Positions 28,303 to 37,139 of a DNA stretch of 64,000 nt are shown here, in pieces (within the stretch, counting starts at the first letter, position 1; each line of letters opens with the position of its first letter). The DNA lies in contig NZ_JAGRPU010000016.1 of NCBI RefSeq assembly GCF_024606225.1, forward strand, positions 1-64,000, read 5' to 3'. Source of the stretch: Endozoicomonas sp. ISHI1. Lineage in GTDB: Bacteria > Pseudomonadota > Gammaproteobacteria > Pseudomonadales > Endozoicomonadaceae. Below the pieces are notes generated by a model. The model had not been told where the DNA came from. It ran no database searches and worked only from the letters and a program-made list of their open reading frames with translations. The position numbers and the translations under genes were made by a program.

Positions 28303-29988
28303 TTAAACGTCCATCGGATCATCAATCTTTCCTTTGAGTTCAGTGATTCTCGCCTTGTTATCGTGAGTGACGGTGACCACATTTCGGCTATCGGCACTGA
28401 AGTTGGCTGAGGTGACTGAACTCTCGTGTCGAATGACGGCTTTTTCTACCCATGTGCCATCAGCCCACAGGCCATAAATTTTCGCCGTGGAATCTAAACT
28501 GGCGGTCGCCACAAGGCAACTATCGGGACTGAAGGTGGCTCCATGGATGCAATCTTCGTGGATGATGGCGGCTTTTTTTACCCAGGATCCATCGGCCTGC
28601 AGGCCATAGATTTCTGCAGTTCCGCCAACAAAACCGGTGATCAGCAGATGTCGGCTATCGGCGCTGAAGTTGGCTGAGTACAGCCCATAATCATGATCAA
28701 TTCTGGTTATTTCTTTCCATGATCCATCGTCATGCAGCTTACAGATTTTCGCTGTGCAATCTAAGCTGGTACTTACAAGGTGGCGGCTGTTGGCGCTGAA
28801 GTTGATGGAGCTGATGGTGAGCTGGTGTTGAAGGGTTATTTTTTTTACCCATGATCCATCGTCCCCCTGACCATAGATTTTCAGAGCTAAACCTGCACTA
28901 CAGATCGCCAGATGACGGCCATCGGAGCTGAGCTTGGCCTCGTTGATAACTGTTTCATGAATAATGTCCTCTGCTCTCCATGATCCATCGTCCCCCTGAC
29001 TACGGATTTTTACCTCATTTTGATTGACGGTCACCACACGGCGGCCATCATCACTAAAGGTGGGTCGAAGGACCAATACATCATGGGAAATGGTGGCTTT
29101 TTCTTCCAATGATCCATCATCTTCCTTCAGACCATAGATTTTCACTGTGTCATTGGCGCTGGTGACTACCAGATGGCGACCATCGTTGCTGAAGGTGGCT
29201 GAGCTGAACCAAAGTCCAAAAATAATGTTAATGGTGGCTTTTACTCCCAATGAGCCAACGTCCTGAAGATCATGGATTTTAGCTGTGTTATCGCGACTGA
29301 CGGTCACCAGATAGCGGCCATCGGGGCTGAAGTTGGCAAAGTCGACGCTTTCCTCGTGGGAAATGATGTCTTTTAGTTCCCATAATCCATCGGTCCCCCG
29401 GCCGCAGATTTTCGCTGTGTTATCGTGACTGGCGGTTGCCAGATAGCGGCCATCGGGACTGAGTGTGGCAGCGATGATTTTTGCATCATGGGTAATGACA
29501 GTTTTTTCCACTAACTTAAATTTTTCACATAGAGACATCAGTTTACTGTTGGTGAAAAGTAATTGAGCAGGAAAATGAACATTCTTTCGTTGTTCTATGA
29601 GCGACTTGATGGCGTCCTCATTCGCAAACGGCTTCAACCAAGCACGGAGTTGGTGATCATCTTTTGTCTTAAAGAGGGTCTTTAGTTGATATTGCTGTGG
29701 TGAAGGAAACCGGCGACTCCATGCTCTTTCCAGAGCTTTATCATTTTTAACAAGATCGTGAAAATATCTGCATACTTTTGCAAATTGGGTAATCTCTCGA
29801 AAACTCAAACAGCGAATAATCTTTAAATGTATTAATTCGGGCAAGCCGGGCAATAAAGGTCCATTTTTGTCATGTACAGTAACGTCTCTGCCTGCAATGA
29901 CACCCGTTGGTGCTTCCTCCACTTGAGGTGGCTCAGGTGTTGGCGAGAGTAAATTACCAATGCTGGAATTGTTGTTCATTGGGCCCAT
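28303..29988 (-). CDS. F-box-like/WD40-repeat protein, array copy 16
   Basis: The predicted protein has 561 residues. It is the first gene of the array in the direction of transcription. F-box-like segment LPGLPELIHLKIIRCLSF, linker SRRFPSPQQYQLKTLFKTKDDHQ, nine blades. Blades 2 and 3 have a disturbed boundary (GSLGVKATINIIFGLW instead of GSWxxKATIxH), and blade 4 is short. After the ending ITELKGK it has a short tail (IDDPMDV) recalling the IDDRMS tail of copies 1 and 2, which may be the ancestral C-terminus. Confidence 0.86.
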   Translation of the reverse strand: MGPMNNNSSIGNLLSPTPEPPQVEEAPTGVIAGRDVTVHDKNGPLLPGLPELIHLKIIRCLSFREITQFAKVCRYFHDLVKNDKALERAWSRRFPSPQQYQLKTLFKTKDDHQLRAWLKPFANEDAIKSLIEQRKNVHFPAQLLFTNSKLMSLCEKFKLVEKTVITHDAKIIAATLSPDGRYLATASHDNTAKICGRGTDGLWELKDIISHEESVDFANFSPDGRYLVTVSRDNTAKIHDLQDVGSLGVKATINIIFGLWFSSATFSNDGRHLVVTSANDTVKIYGLKEDDGSLEEKATISHDVLVLRPTFSDDGRRVVTVNQNEVKIRSQGDDGSWRAEDIIHETVINEAKLSSDGRHLAICSAGLALKIYGQGDDGSWVKKITLQHQLTISSINFSANSRHLVSTSLDCTAKICKLHDDGSWKEITRIDHDYGLYSANFSADSRHLLITGFVGGTAEIYGLQADGSWVKKAAIIHEDCIHGATFSPDSCLVATASLDSTAKIYGLWADGTWVEKAVIRHESSVTSANFSADSRNVVTVTHDNKARITELKGKIDDPMDV

Positions 29989-30017
29989 GTCTGATTCCTT
30001 TATGGCTGCAAAGTCAG

Positions 30018-30047
30018 TATTTATCCTCGCTTAGAAAGGACATTAAA
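30018..30047 (-). promoter_or_regulatory. Predicted promoter of array copy 16
   Basis: TTTAAT and TAAATA are 18 bp apart on the minus strand. Confidence 0.5.
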
Positions 30048-30112
30048 AATTGATCAGGTCTGTTAGACTCGGCTTTAAAGCGGAAGTTCAAAATATTGAG
30101 GTCAGTGGAACC

Positions 30113-30216
30113 CGGGAAAAGAAGAGTTCTGATCCGTGAAAATGATAGAAAAAAGCTTTCTCATTGAGAGACCACTGTAAAATCGTCATCGGGTTCTCGA
30201 CATAACCCTTGGTTCA
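30113..30216 (-). repeat. Array intergenic repeat block, copy f
   Basis: Diverged partial copy of the block at 2030-2200, most like block d; it marks the outer boundary of the array. Confidence 0.45.
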
Positions 30217-30248
30217 CAGTCCTTTGGAACCGTTTGTACATGCGGCGG

Positions 30249-30539
30249 TTAGCTGGGAAGTCTGGACAGAATGAGCTTTAAGGCTCCTTTGATTTCCACA
30301 TTGTCAGCTTTCAACTCTACGATGTCTGCTTTCAACTCTGCGTTATCTGCTTTCAGTGCAGCAATCGCTTTGTCTTGATGATCAAAACGCTTATCTCGCT
30401 CATCAAAACGTTTTTCTTGCTGATCGAACCTTCGGTGCATTTCACCACGGGTTTTACTGGCGTAGCTGACAATACCCGTTAAGGTGTCCCGAATATGGTC
30501 AAGCTCTGTTTCGGGCGGTTGTTCAGCGTTTAAGCTCAT
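30249..30539 (-). CDS. Small coiled-coil protein C
   Basis: The predicted 96-residue protein is helical and charged. RRFDQQEKRFDERDKRFDHQDK forms near-repeats of seven to eight residues, followed by heptad-like ELKAD(N/I) repeats (three), and the C-terminus LILSRLPS recalls the LIRQRLPSN end of proteins A and B. It sits between the outermost WD40 copy and the IS607 element. The family is unknown; proteins of this general appearance are often annotated only as hypothetical. A GAGT-AAAGC context precedes the ATG (SD-like AGGAGTAAAGC). Confidence 0.7.
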   Translation of the reverse strand: MSLNAEQPPETELDHIRDTLTGIVSYASKTRGEMHRRFDQQEKRFDERDKRFDHQDKAIAALKADNAELKADIVELKADNVEIKGALKLILSRLPS

Positions 30540-30613
30540 GCTTTACTCCTGACAAGTGAGTGAGAGCAACAGTCAAATAAAATTGCAACAATCGCAAAGT
30601 CAATTACGCTAGA

Positions 30614-30650
30614 CACAAGATAAATCATTAGAAGGTGAATTTATCTTGTG
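30614..30650 (+). other. Perfect 12-bp inverted repeat over the tnpA start
   Basis: CACAAGATAAAT (30614-30625) and ATTTATCTTGTG (30639-30650) are perfect reverse complements around a 13-base loop that contains the GAAGGTGA ribosome-binding site. The right arm includes the TTG start of the recombinase gene. It may be a subterminal element structure or may limit translation of the recombinase. Confidence 0.75.
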
Positions 30651-31209
30651 GGTTTCAGCTACAAAGCTCGCCAAGATTGAAGGCGTAACCAGCCAAACTA
30701 TAAGGCGCAAGATTGAAAGCGGTCACTACGAAAAAGTGAAGCAAACCAGTGGTGGTCACTTCCGCGTATTCATTAACCAGCAAAGGAATATATGCTATGC
30801 AAGAGTTAGTTCTGGAAAGCAAAAATCCAGCATTAACACGCAAAAGCGTATCCTGCTCCAAAAGCACCCTGATGCAGAATTTATCAACGACATTGCCAGC
30901 GCTTTCAACTTTAAGCGAAAAGGACTGCAAACCATTCTGGAATCAGCGGTGTGCGGAAATCCAACCCATATTGTGGTTACCAAAGATCACCTTGCCCGAT
31001 CAGGATTTGAACTTATCAAGTGTTTTGTTGAATTATCGGGAGGACACATCGAAGTTTTGGATGACCCGGATAACGCCAGTGAGTCAATCGACACCCAAGA
31101 GCTTATCGGTTTCATTACCTCATTCTGCAATAGCCACTACGGGAAGCGATCTGCTAAAAGACGCAAAGATAGTCGCGTCAAAAAAGATCAGGTTTTACCC
31201 AGAGAATGA
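30646..31209 (+). CDS. tnpA: IS607-family serine recombinase (TnpA), probably inactive
   Basis: The predicted 187-residue protein has a MerR-like DNA-binding helix-turn-helix at the N-terminus (SATKLAKIEGVTSQTIRRKI) followed by a serine-recombinase domain. The catalytic serine is in YARVSSGKQ (Ser55). The start is TTG with GAAGGTGA upstream; no ATG is available. The conserved DRLxR motif, whose two arginines are needed for catalysis in resolvases, reads DHLAR here, so the first arginine is replaced by histidine. Together with the broken tnpB downstream this indicates a dead element. Confidence 0.85.
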   Translation: MWVSATKLAKIEGVTSQTIRRKIESGHYEKVKQTSGGHFRVFINQQRNICYARVSSGKQKSSINTQKRILLQKHPDAEFINDIASAFNFKRKGLQTILESAVCGNPTHIVVTKDHLARSGFELIKCFVELSGGHIEVLDDPDNASESIDTQELIGFITSFCNSHYGKRSAKRRKDSRVKKDQVLPRE

Positions 31210-32216
31210 GCAAGCCTATCACGATGCCCTGATGCTCTATCGCAGGTCGTACAACCTTGCTGTTGAGCGTTTCCGGAACGATGACTATAAAGATGCCAGC
31301 GGAAAATTCATCAACATGCGACCTGCCATTAAAGCTCAAGTGGAGCAAGAGCAAAAAGAAAGTGGCAGGGCTTATAACTCGCTTGTTTCTGATAATGGAA
31401 CACTGGCGGCAGCGACTACATTCAAAGCGGTCTGCAAGCACAACAAGAAGCTCAGGGGAGCTAAAGAGGGCTTTGCAGAAATCAGTTTCAAAAGCCGCAA
31501 AGGTAGCAGGCACTCATTCTCTATTGACCGTTTGCCAGAGGGATTAAATCCCTGCGTACAGGCTCTTGGCAAGATTCACCTGACAGAAAATGTGCCAGCA
31601 GAAGCGATTGGTAAATCTTGTGTCGTAACCTACGACAAAGGTCGCTGGTTCATTCAGGTTCAACAACATATTGAGCTAAATCCCGAAATCCAAGGGAAGG
31701 TTAGATGCGTTGGAGTTGACCCCGGAGTTCGCACCTTTGCCACTTGCTACAGCGAAAAAGAGGCGTTGATAGCGGGTGGCAAGAGATCGGATTATTCATT
31801 TCAACAGGGAAATTGACCGTCTGAAATGCAAAAAGGATGACATTGTTCTTGATCTGCATAACCGGCTGGCGTTCGAGCTGGTGTCGAACTACGACGTTGT
31901 ATTTTTGCCAACCTTTGAGACAAGAGGTATGGTCACACGCAAAGATAAGAAGGTTCGCACCATTCGCCGTAACACCTGCCGCCAGATGCTTGACCTCAAT
32001 CACTACCCATTCAAAAAGCGGCTTAAGTGGTACGCAAAAAAGTATGGAAAGCATGTCGTTGATTGCAACGAAGCCTATACATCCAAGACTCAATCATGGA
32101 ACGGGACCATTGACGAAAAATTAGGTTCTTCCAAAATGATTAAGGGTGAGGGCTTCACCGTGGATCGTGACATCAACGGTGCCAGAAATATCTTTCTTAA
32201 GTGTTTGACAAGGTAG
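31150..32216 (+). pseudogene. tnpB: IS607-type tnpB, frameshifted with an internal deletion
   Basis: Two frames together encode a TnpB-like RNA-guided nuclease. The first carries the N-terminal part (KKIRFYPENEQAYHDAL) to the RuvC-I motif GVDPGVRTF and stops at 31816; the second resumes at about 31776 (REIDRLKCKKDD) with RuvC-II-like LPTFET and RuvC-III DRDINGARN. Compared with typical relatives roughly 50 residues after RuvC-I are missing, as well as the frame. Both zinc-finger Cys pairs are absent (TSKTQSWNG where TSKTCxxCG is usual; KGEGF later). It overlaps the end of tnpA and has no clear ATG or GTG start; initiation would need coupling. Confidence 0.8.
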
Positions 32217-32377
32217 CTTGAACCTTAGCCATAACAGCGAGTTTTGCGCTCGTTGCGGATTTAATCAAGAGCAGATCTCTGAATTACTGCTATTCTCAAC
32301 CCTTCAGTTTTGCACAGGCATTCCATTTCGGTCTGCCGCAACAATAAAAACAAAAGTACAGAAAGAAGGGAGTGTTT

Positions 32378-33889
32378 ATGCTGCGGTTAGCTGTTGTTCA
32401 AACCCGCGCCAAAACCGGGCTGGATGCACCTGCCGTATCGGTTGAAGTTCATTTGTCGGCAGGTCTGCCAGCCCTGAATATGGTGGGTCTGCCGGAAGCC
32501 GCTGTTCGCGAGAGCAAAGACAGGGTAAGGAGCGCAATCCTCAACAGTGGTTTTGAGTTTCCTGTTTCCCGTATTACTGTCAATCTGGCACCTGCGGACC
32601 TTCCTAAAGAAGGCGGTCGTTTTGATCTGCCCATCGCCCTGGGCATCCTTGCGGCATCAGGTCAACTCAAGCCTGAGTCGCTGGCAGGTTATGAGTTTCT
32701 TGGTGAACTGGCCCTGTCTGGCGAACTGAGACCGATCACAGGCTCATTGCCAGCATCTATAGCCTGCAGTCAATCGTCTCACACACTGATGCTTCCCCAG
32801 CTGAATGCACAGGCGGCAGCCCTTTGCCCTGATGCAAAAGTGTTGGGTGCAGACAACCTGCTCAGAGTCTACGCTCATCTCACCGGTAATGAACATCTGT
32901 CAGAAGCCACCTGCAACAGGAATGAATGCCCTGTTGATTACCCCGACCTGCTGGATGTAAAAGGCCAGCAACAGGCTAAACGAGGGTTAATGACAGCAGC
33001 CGCTGGTGCTCACCATCTGATTTTCTACGGTCCTCCGGGTACCGGTAAAACCATGTTGGCCAGTCGCTTGCCGGGGATTCTTCCCGAGATGAATGATCAT
33101 GAGGCTCTGGAAGTAGCCGCCATACATACTTTGTCTTCCTACAACCAGCCGCCGTCATGGAAACAGCGCCCCTTTCGCAACCCTCACCATACGGCCTCTG
33201 CCGTCGCTCTGGTGGGTGGCGGCAGCCAACCCCGACCGGGAGAGATTTCCTTTGCACACAACGGTGTCCTGTTTCTGGATGAACTGCCGGAATTTCAAAA
33301 AGTGGCCCTGGAAGTGCTGAGAGAACCCCTGGAAACAAGGGAAGTGGTTATTTCCCGCGCCAAAGGTCAGGCCAGTTTCCCGGCAGGCTTTCAGTTAATT
33401 GCCGCCATGAACCCCTGCCCCTGCGGATACCTTGGAGACCCACAGAAAGCCTGCCAATGTTCTGCTGAGCAAGTCAGACGCTATAAACGAAAACTGTCAG
33501 GCCCATTACTGGATCGCATAGACTTGCAAATAGAGGTCTCCAGTCAGAAAACGGAGCGACTTTTTGAAAGCCGGTCCGAAGATGAAAACCTCTCAACTGA
33601 AAAAATCCGTCAGCAGGTGATTGAGGCAAGATCTATCCAGCAATGCAGGCAGGGGAAACCCAACGCACGGCTGTCTGCCAGTGAGATGAATGAATACTGT
33701 TCGCTGAATAAAAAAGAACAGAATTTCATGACCCGACTTTGTGACAAATTGGGTTACTCGGCCAGAGCCGTACACCGAATATTGAGAGTGGCCAGAACTC
33801 TGGCCGATATCGATAAGGAAAAAGATATTCAACAAAAACATCTTGCTGAAGCAGTGCATTACAGAAAGCTGGATCGTGAGTCAGGTTAG
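32378..33889 (+). CDS. comM: ComM/YifB family AAA+ ATPase (Mg-chelatase-like)
   Basis: The predicted 503-residue protein has an N-terminal Lon-protease-like domain (LPALNMVGLPEAAVRESKDR), the central AAA+ domain with Walker A GPPGTGKTMLA and Walker B VLFLDELPEF, and a Cys-containing PCPCGY segment and C-terminal Mg-chelatase domain. In naturally competent gammaproteobacteria ComM is a hexameric helicase that promotes branch migration during integration of transformed DNA. The ATG at 32378 is preferred over GTG at 32372 because AGAAGGGAG precedes it at normal spacing and the family begins here. Full length; function is well supported. Confidence 0.93.
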   Translation: MLRLAVVQTRAKTGLDAPAVSVEVHLSAGLPALNMVGLPEAAVRESKDRVRSAILNSGFEFPVSRITVNLAPADLPKEGGRFDLPIALGILAASGQLKPESLAGYEFLGELALSGELRPITGSLPASIACSQSSHTLMLPQLNAQAAALCPDAKVLGADNLLRVYAHLTGNEHLSEATCNRNECPVDYPDLLDVKGQQQAKRGLMTAAAGAHHLIFYGPPGTGKTMLASRLPGILPEMNDHEALEVAAIHTLSSYNQPPSWKQRPFRNPHHTASAVALVGGGSQPRPGEISFAHNGVLFLDELPEFQKVALEVLREPLETREVVISRAKGQASFPAGFQLIAAMNPCPCGYLGDPQKACQCSAEQVRRYKRKLSGPLLDRIDLQIEVSSQKTERLFESRSEDENLSTEKIRQQVIEARSIQQCRQGKPNARLSASEMNEYCSLNKKEQNFMTRLCDKLGYSARAVHRILRVARTLADIDKEKDIQQKHLAEAVHYRKLDRESG

Positions 33890-34048
33890 CCTCCCGGTTT
33901 TAGAGCAGGTCCATCATCTTCAAGAAACTTGATGGTGTCGAGCTATGTAAAAAGTGGCCCTGAAGGTCAGTACGGCCTGATTTTCCAGGTCGTACTGCTT
34001 CAGCATTTTACCCTCTGGTTCAGAGAACTTGTTGACACCTCAGCGACA

Positions 34049-35200
34049 TCAATGCCCCTGCCAGTACATGCTTTCTGAAACCGCTTTAATTAATTGACTG
34101 ATGTCTTCTGGATAGACTTCCCCGATGTTGCCGATTCTAAAACAGTCGGCATCAGACACTTTACCGGGATAAATGACAAAACCTTTCCCTTTCAGCTGCT
34201 CATAAAAGCGGAGGAATTCATAATCGGGATGCTCTGGAGAGTAAAAAGAAGTAATAAACGGAGAGTGTAGCTTATTGTCTAACAGGCATCTGAAGCCCAG
34301 TTCATTCATACCCTGGACGAGCAAACGCTGATTGGTGGAGTAACGCTTGTGACGGGCAGCAATCCCGCCCTCTTCATTCAGCTCAGCCAGAGCTTGATGA
34401 AAAGCCCTCACGGTGTGAGTGGGAGAAGTAAAGCGCCACTTGCCATGATTTTTTTCCATGCACTGCCACTGATCATAGAGATCCAGAGACAGGGAGCGGG
34501 CCAGCCCTTTGCATTGGGATAAAAGAGTGCGACGGGCTATGACAAAGCCAAAACCGGGAACACCCTGAATACACTTGTTGGCAGAGCTGATCAGAAAATC
34601 AATGCCCAGCCCGGCAAGATCAATCGGGACACCGCCAAAACTGCTCATGGCATCCACAATCAGAATGCATTCATGTTTCTTCACCACAGGTGCTATGACT
34701 TCAATAGGATTCAACATGCCTGTTGTGGTTTCACAATGAACAATGGCGACATGGGTGATGGCTTTATCTTCAAACAGTATCTGTTCGATTTTTTCAGGTG
34801 TCGGAGGACTGATCTCGCCACAATTCAGAACGCTATGAGGAATCTTGAGATACTCGGCAATCTCGGCGATGCGGGCACCGTAAGCCCCGTTATTAATAAC
34901 CAGTAGCTTGCCTTCATCAGAGATCACTGACCCGATCGTTGCTTCTACCGAAGCAGTGCCACTGCCCTGCATGAGGACGGCAGTATAATCCTCAGTACCC
35001 GAGGCCAGCTTTATCAGTTGACTGCGGATCTCTTCCACCACGCCAAGGTTGTAATCATCATCCCAGGTGCACCAGTCTCGCAGCATCGCTTCACGAACAC
35101 TGGCCGAGGTAGAGAGAGGCCCGGGAGTCAGCAGAAGATAGGGGTTTTCCAGACTCTTTTCTTTCACAGTTGACACTTCTTTTGTAGGCATGGCTTTCAT
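34049..35200 (-). CDS. phnW: 2-aminoethylphosphonate:pyruvate transaminase
   Basis: The predicted 383-residue protein is a class V PLP-dependent aminotransferase. Visible hallmarks are LLLTPGPLS at the N-terminus, the SGTASVEA segment, VDAMSSFGG and the PLP-lysine motif [13 protein letters not shown]. PhnW converts AEP and pyruvate to phosphonoacetaldehyde and alanine. About 16 extra residues precede the usual start (core begins at LLLTPGPL). It is divergent from phnR, with a TGGTATATACCA palindrome 34 bases upstream of the start, so control by PhnR is likely. Confidence 0.93.
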   Translation of the reverse strand: MKAMPTKEVSTVKEKSLENPYLLLTPGPLSTSASVREAMLRDWCTWDDDYNLGVVEEIRSQLIKLASGTEDYTAVLMQGSGTASVEATIGSVISDEGKLLVINNGAYGARIAEIAEYLKIPHSVLNCGEISPPTPEKIEQILFEDKAITHVAIVHCETTTGMLNPIEVIAPVVKKHECILIVDAMSSFGGVPIDLAGLGIDFLISSANKCIQGVPGFGFVIARRTLLSQCKGLARSLSLDLYDQWQCMEKNHGKWRFTSPTHTVRAFHQALAELNEEGGIAARHKRYSTNQRLLVQGMNELGFRCLLDNKLHSPFITSFYSPEHPDYEFLRFYEQLKGKGFVIYPGKVSDADCFRIGNIGEVYPEDISQLIKAVSESMYWQGH

Positions 35201-35233
35201 GAGACACCTGTAGAAACATAAACTTCAATCTTC

Positions 35234-35245
35234 TGGTATATACCA
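35234..35245. promoter_or_regulatory. Predicted PhnR operator before phnW
   Basis: Perfect palindrome TGGTATATACCA, typical of HutC-subfamily GntR operators. The same 12 bases recur before phnR. Confidence 0.75.
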
Positions 35246-35370
35246 ATTTGCATAAAATCATGACGGGGTCACTTTTTTCTGTAAATAGCCAATGGACATT
35301 CTTCACAAAAACTTCACATTCCAGTCTGAAAACCCCGGATAAAGAAGACCCAGACCTCAGTGAAACGAAT

Positions 35371-35408
35371 ATTTAATTGTCATAACAGCGATCATTTAAT
35401 TGTCATAA
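35371..35408. promoter_or_regulatory. Direct repeat in the phnW-phnR control region
   Basis: ATTTAATTGTCATAA occurs twice, at 35371-35385 and 35394-35408, 23 bp apart, upstream of the phnR operator. The TTGTCATAA part resembles a PhoB half-site, but the spacing is not the usual 11 bp. It may be an activator site. Confidence 0.4.
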
Positions 35409-35421
35409 ATACGGCTTAGTA

Positions 35422-35433
35422 TGGTATATACCA
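35422..35433. promoter_or_regulatory. Predicted PhnR operator before phnR
   Basis: TGGTATATACCA, identical to the site before phnW, 35 bases before the phnR start and overlapping a likely -10 (TATATA), consistent with autorepression. Confidence 0.75.
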
Positions 35434-35468
35434 GTTGAGAATCCATTGACCCTGAGAGAACAGTATTT

Positions 35469-36194
35469 ATGGGACAGGGAAAAAATCAGTATCAAATCAT
35501 CCGTACAGCCCTGCATGAGCAGATTGAAAGTGGTGCATTGAAACCTGGAAGCAAGCTGCCCTCGGAGCGACTGCTGAGTGAAAAATTCAGCACCACCCGC
35601 ATTACACTCAGAGAGTCATTGTCATCACTTGAAGCCGACGGACTGGTCTATCGCGAAGATCGCAGAGGCTGGTTTGTTTCACCAGAAAGAGTGACCTACG
35701 ACCCCACAGTGAATGCTAACTTTCACACCATCGTCACACATCAGGGCAGAGTGCCTGGTACCCGGATGCTCCATGCCGATTTGGTGCCAGCCCCCACCAG
35801 AGTTCAGAAGCTGCTTCAGATTCCAGCTCTGACCCCGGTGTATCGACTGCAACGCCTTCGTTCAGTGGATGGGCGGAATGTCCTGTATGTAGAAAATTAC
35901 ATGAACCCTGCCTACTTCCCGGATCTGCTTCAGCACGACCTGTCCCGATCACTGTCTGATATCTATCAGGAACATTACAACCGACGTTATGCCCGTGTCA
36001 GCTTCAGGTTGTATCCTGTCGGTCTGAATGCCGAGGCTTCTTCTCATCTCAAGGTCACCACTGGCAGTTCTGGCTTACTGGTTGAGCGTACAAACTACGA
36101 TCAGTCGAATCTATTGATTGACTGTGACTTCGAGTATTGGCGACAGGATGCAGTGGTTATTGCAGCCAACACCACTATAAACCCTATGGCTTGA
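35469..36194 (+). CDS. phnR: GntR/HutC-family regulator of AEP use
   Basis: The predicted 241-residue protein has an N-terminal winged helix (IESGALKPGSKLPSERLLSEKF, then TTRITLRESLSSLEADGLV) and a C-terminal UTRA ligand-binding domain (from about residue 90; LERTNYD-type strand near the end). It lies between phnW and the hydrolase gene in an AEP locus, which matches the PhnR regulators of such loci; the ligand is probably AEP or an intermediate. Three TGGT-N4-ACCA palindromes in the locus are its likely sites. Confidence 0.85.
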   Translation: MGQGKNQYQIIRTALHEQIESGALKPGSKLPSERLLSEKFSTTRITLRESLSSLEADGLVYREDRRGWFVSPERVTYDPTVNANFHTIVTHQGRVPGTRMLHADLVPAPTRVQKLLQIPALTPVYRLQRLRSVDGRNVLYVENYMNPAYFPDLLQHDLSRSLSDIYQEHYNRRYARVSFRLYPVGLNAEASSHLKVTTGSSGLLVERTNYDQSNLLIDCDFEYWRQDAVVIAANTTINPMA

Positions 36195-36293
36195 GAGCTA
36201 CAAATACCATCTGGTGTCCACGGCACGAGCAATCTATTAATGAGCGTTCATAAACTTTTAATTTCCAGATCTAACCACTGAAAAGAGGTCACA

Positions 36294-36962
36294 ATGAGCA
36301 AAATTCAACTCGCCGTTTTTGATATGGCCGGTACCACGGTCAATGAGGACAACGTCGTTTACAAAACGGTTCATAAGAGTCTTGTCGACGCTGGCTACGA
36401 CTTCACCCTGGATGAAGTCCTTGAGCACGGTGCAGGCAAAGAAAAACATCAGGCCATAAAAGATACTCTGTCGTCCAAAGGCTTCGACCACTCGGACTCG
36501 GAAAAAATCTTCCAGTCCTTTAAAAAACAACTGACACAAGCTTATGCGGAACTGGCAGTGACCTCATTCGACGGCGTGCCCGAGCTTTTGAAGGAGCTGC
36601 GGGCAAGAGGCATCAGGGTTGCACTTAATACCGGCTATAGCCATCAGGTAGCAACAGGCCTGCTGAAAAAGATGAACTGGATGCCCGGAGTCGAATTCGA
36701 TGCTCTGGTTACAGCGGATGATGTTACAAACGGCAGACCTGCACCCGACATGATTGAACTGGCCATGGAGAAAACCGGCGTTCACGACAGTTCACAAGTG
36801 CTTAAAGCGGGTGATTCTGCCATTGATATTGAGGAAGGAAAAAATGCCCACTGTGGTATCACCGTTGGTGTGACCACCGGAGCCCAGAGCCGGGAGCAAC
36901 TGGCAAGAGCCGCGCCAACGCTAGTGCTCGATAGCTTAACCGAGATTCTCAAACACATTTAA
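36294..36962 (+). CDS. phnX: Phosphonatase-like HAD hydrolase (PhnX or PhnX-like)
   Basis: The predicted 222-residue HAD-superfamily protein has the nucleophile motif FDMAGTTV: Asp10 followed by Ala at +2 instead of Asp, the phosphonatase signature. LNTGYS is motif II and KAGDSAIDIEEG motif IV. A cap lysine in GAGKEKH (about residue 49) is a candidate Schiff-base lysine. With PhnW it would cleave phosphonoacetaldehyde to acetaldehyde and phosphate. It is shorter than classical PhnX (about 265 residues) and resembles the PhnX-like subgroup, so exact substrate is inferred from context. Start has AGAGGT upstream. Confidence 0.8.
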   Translation: MSKIQLAVFDMAGTTVNEDNVVYKTVHKSLVDAGYDFTLDEVLEHGAGKEKHQAIKDTLSSKGFDHSDSEKIFQSFKKQLTQAYAELAVTSFDGVPELLKELRARGIRVALNTGYSHQVATGLLKKMNWMPGVEFDALVTADDVTNGRPAPDMIELAMEKTGVHDSSQVLKAGDSAIDIEEGKNAHCGITVGVTTGAQSREQLARAAPTLVLDSLTEILKHI

Positions 36963-37093
36963 ACGCTCGTCACCCACCTGCTATCCCCGGCTGGGTGACT
37001 CCATAGTCTCGCCTCTCCAATTAAAAATGTCACAGAGACGCAAAAGATCTGTAATATTTTAGTCACCTCCTTCTCGTAGAATTCTGTCATCCC

Positions 37094-37111
37094 TTCTGGT
37101 ATTGACCAGAA
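37094..37111. promoter_or_regulatory. Predicted PhnR operator before the AEP transporter
   Basis: TTCTGGTATTGACCAGAA has perfect 7-base arms around ATTG. It shares TGGT-N4-ACCA with the other two sites and lies 28 bases before phnS2. Confidence 0.72.
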
Positions 37112-37139
37112 TAAAATGATTGTCTGACTGGAGAGACCC

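Noticed and set aside
30749-31149. In-frame extension upstream of the tnpB relic
   Set aside because: It overlaps the recombinase gene in another frame and shows no similarity to TnpB before KKIRFYPE.
33900-34040. Small minus-strand frame between comM and phnW
   Set aside because: About 28 codons, no known motif, and no conserved context to support it.
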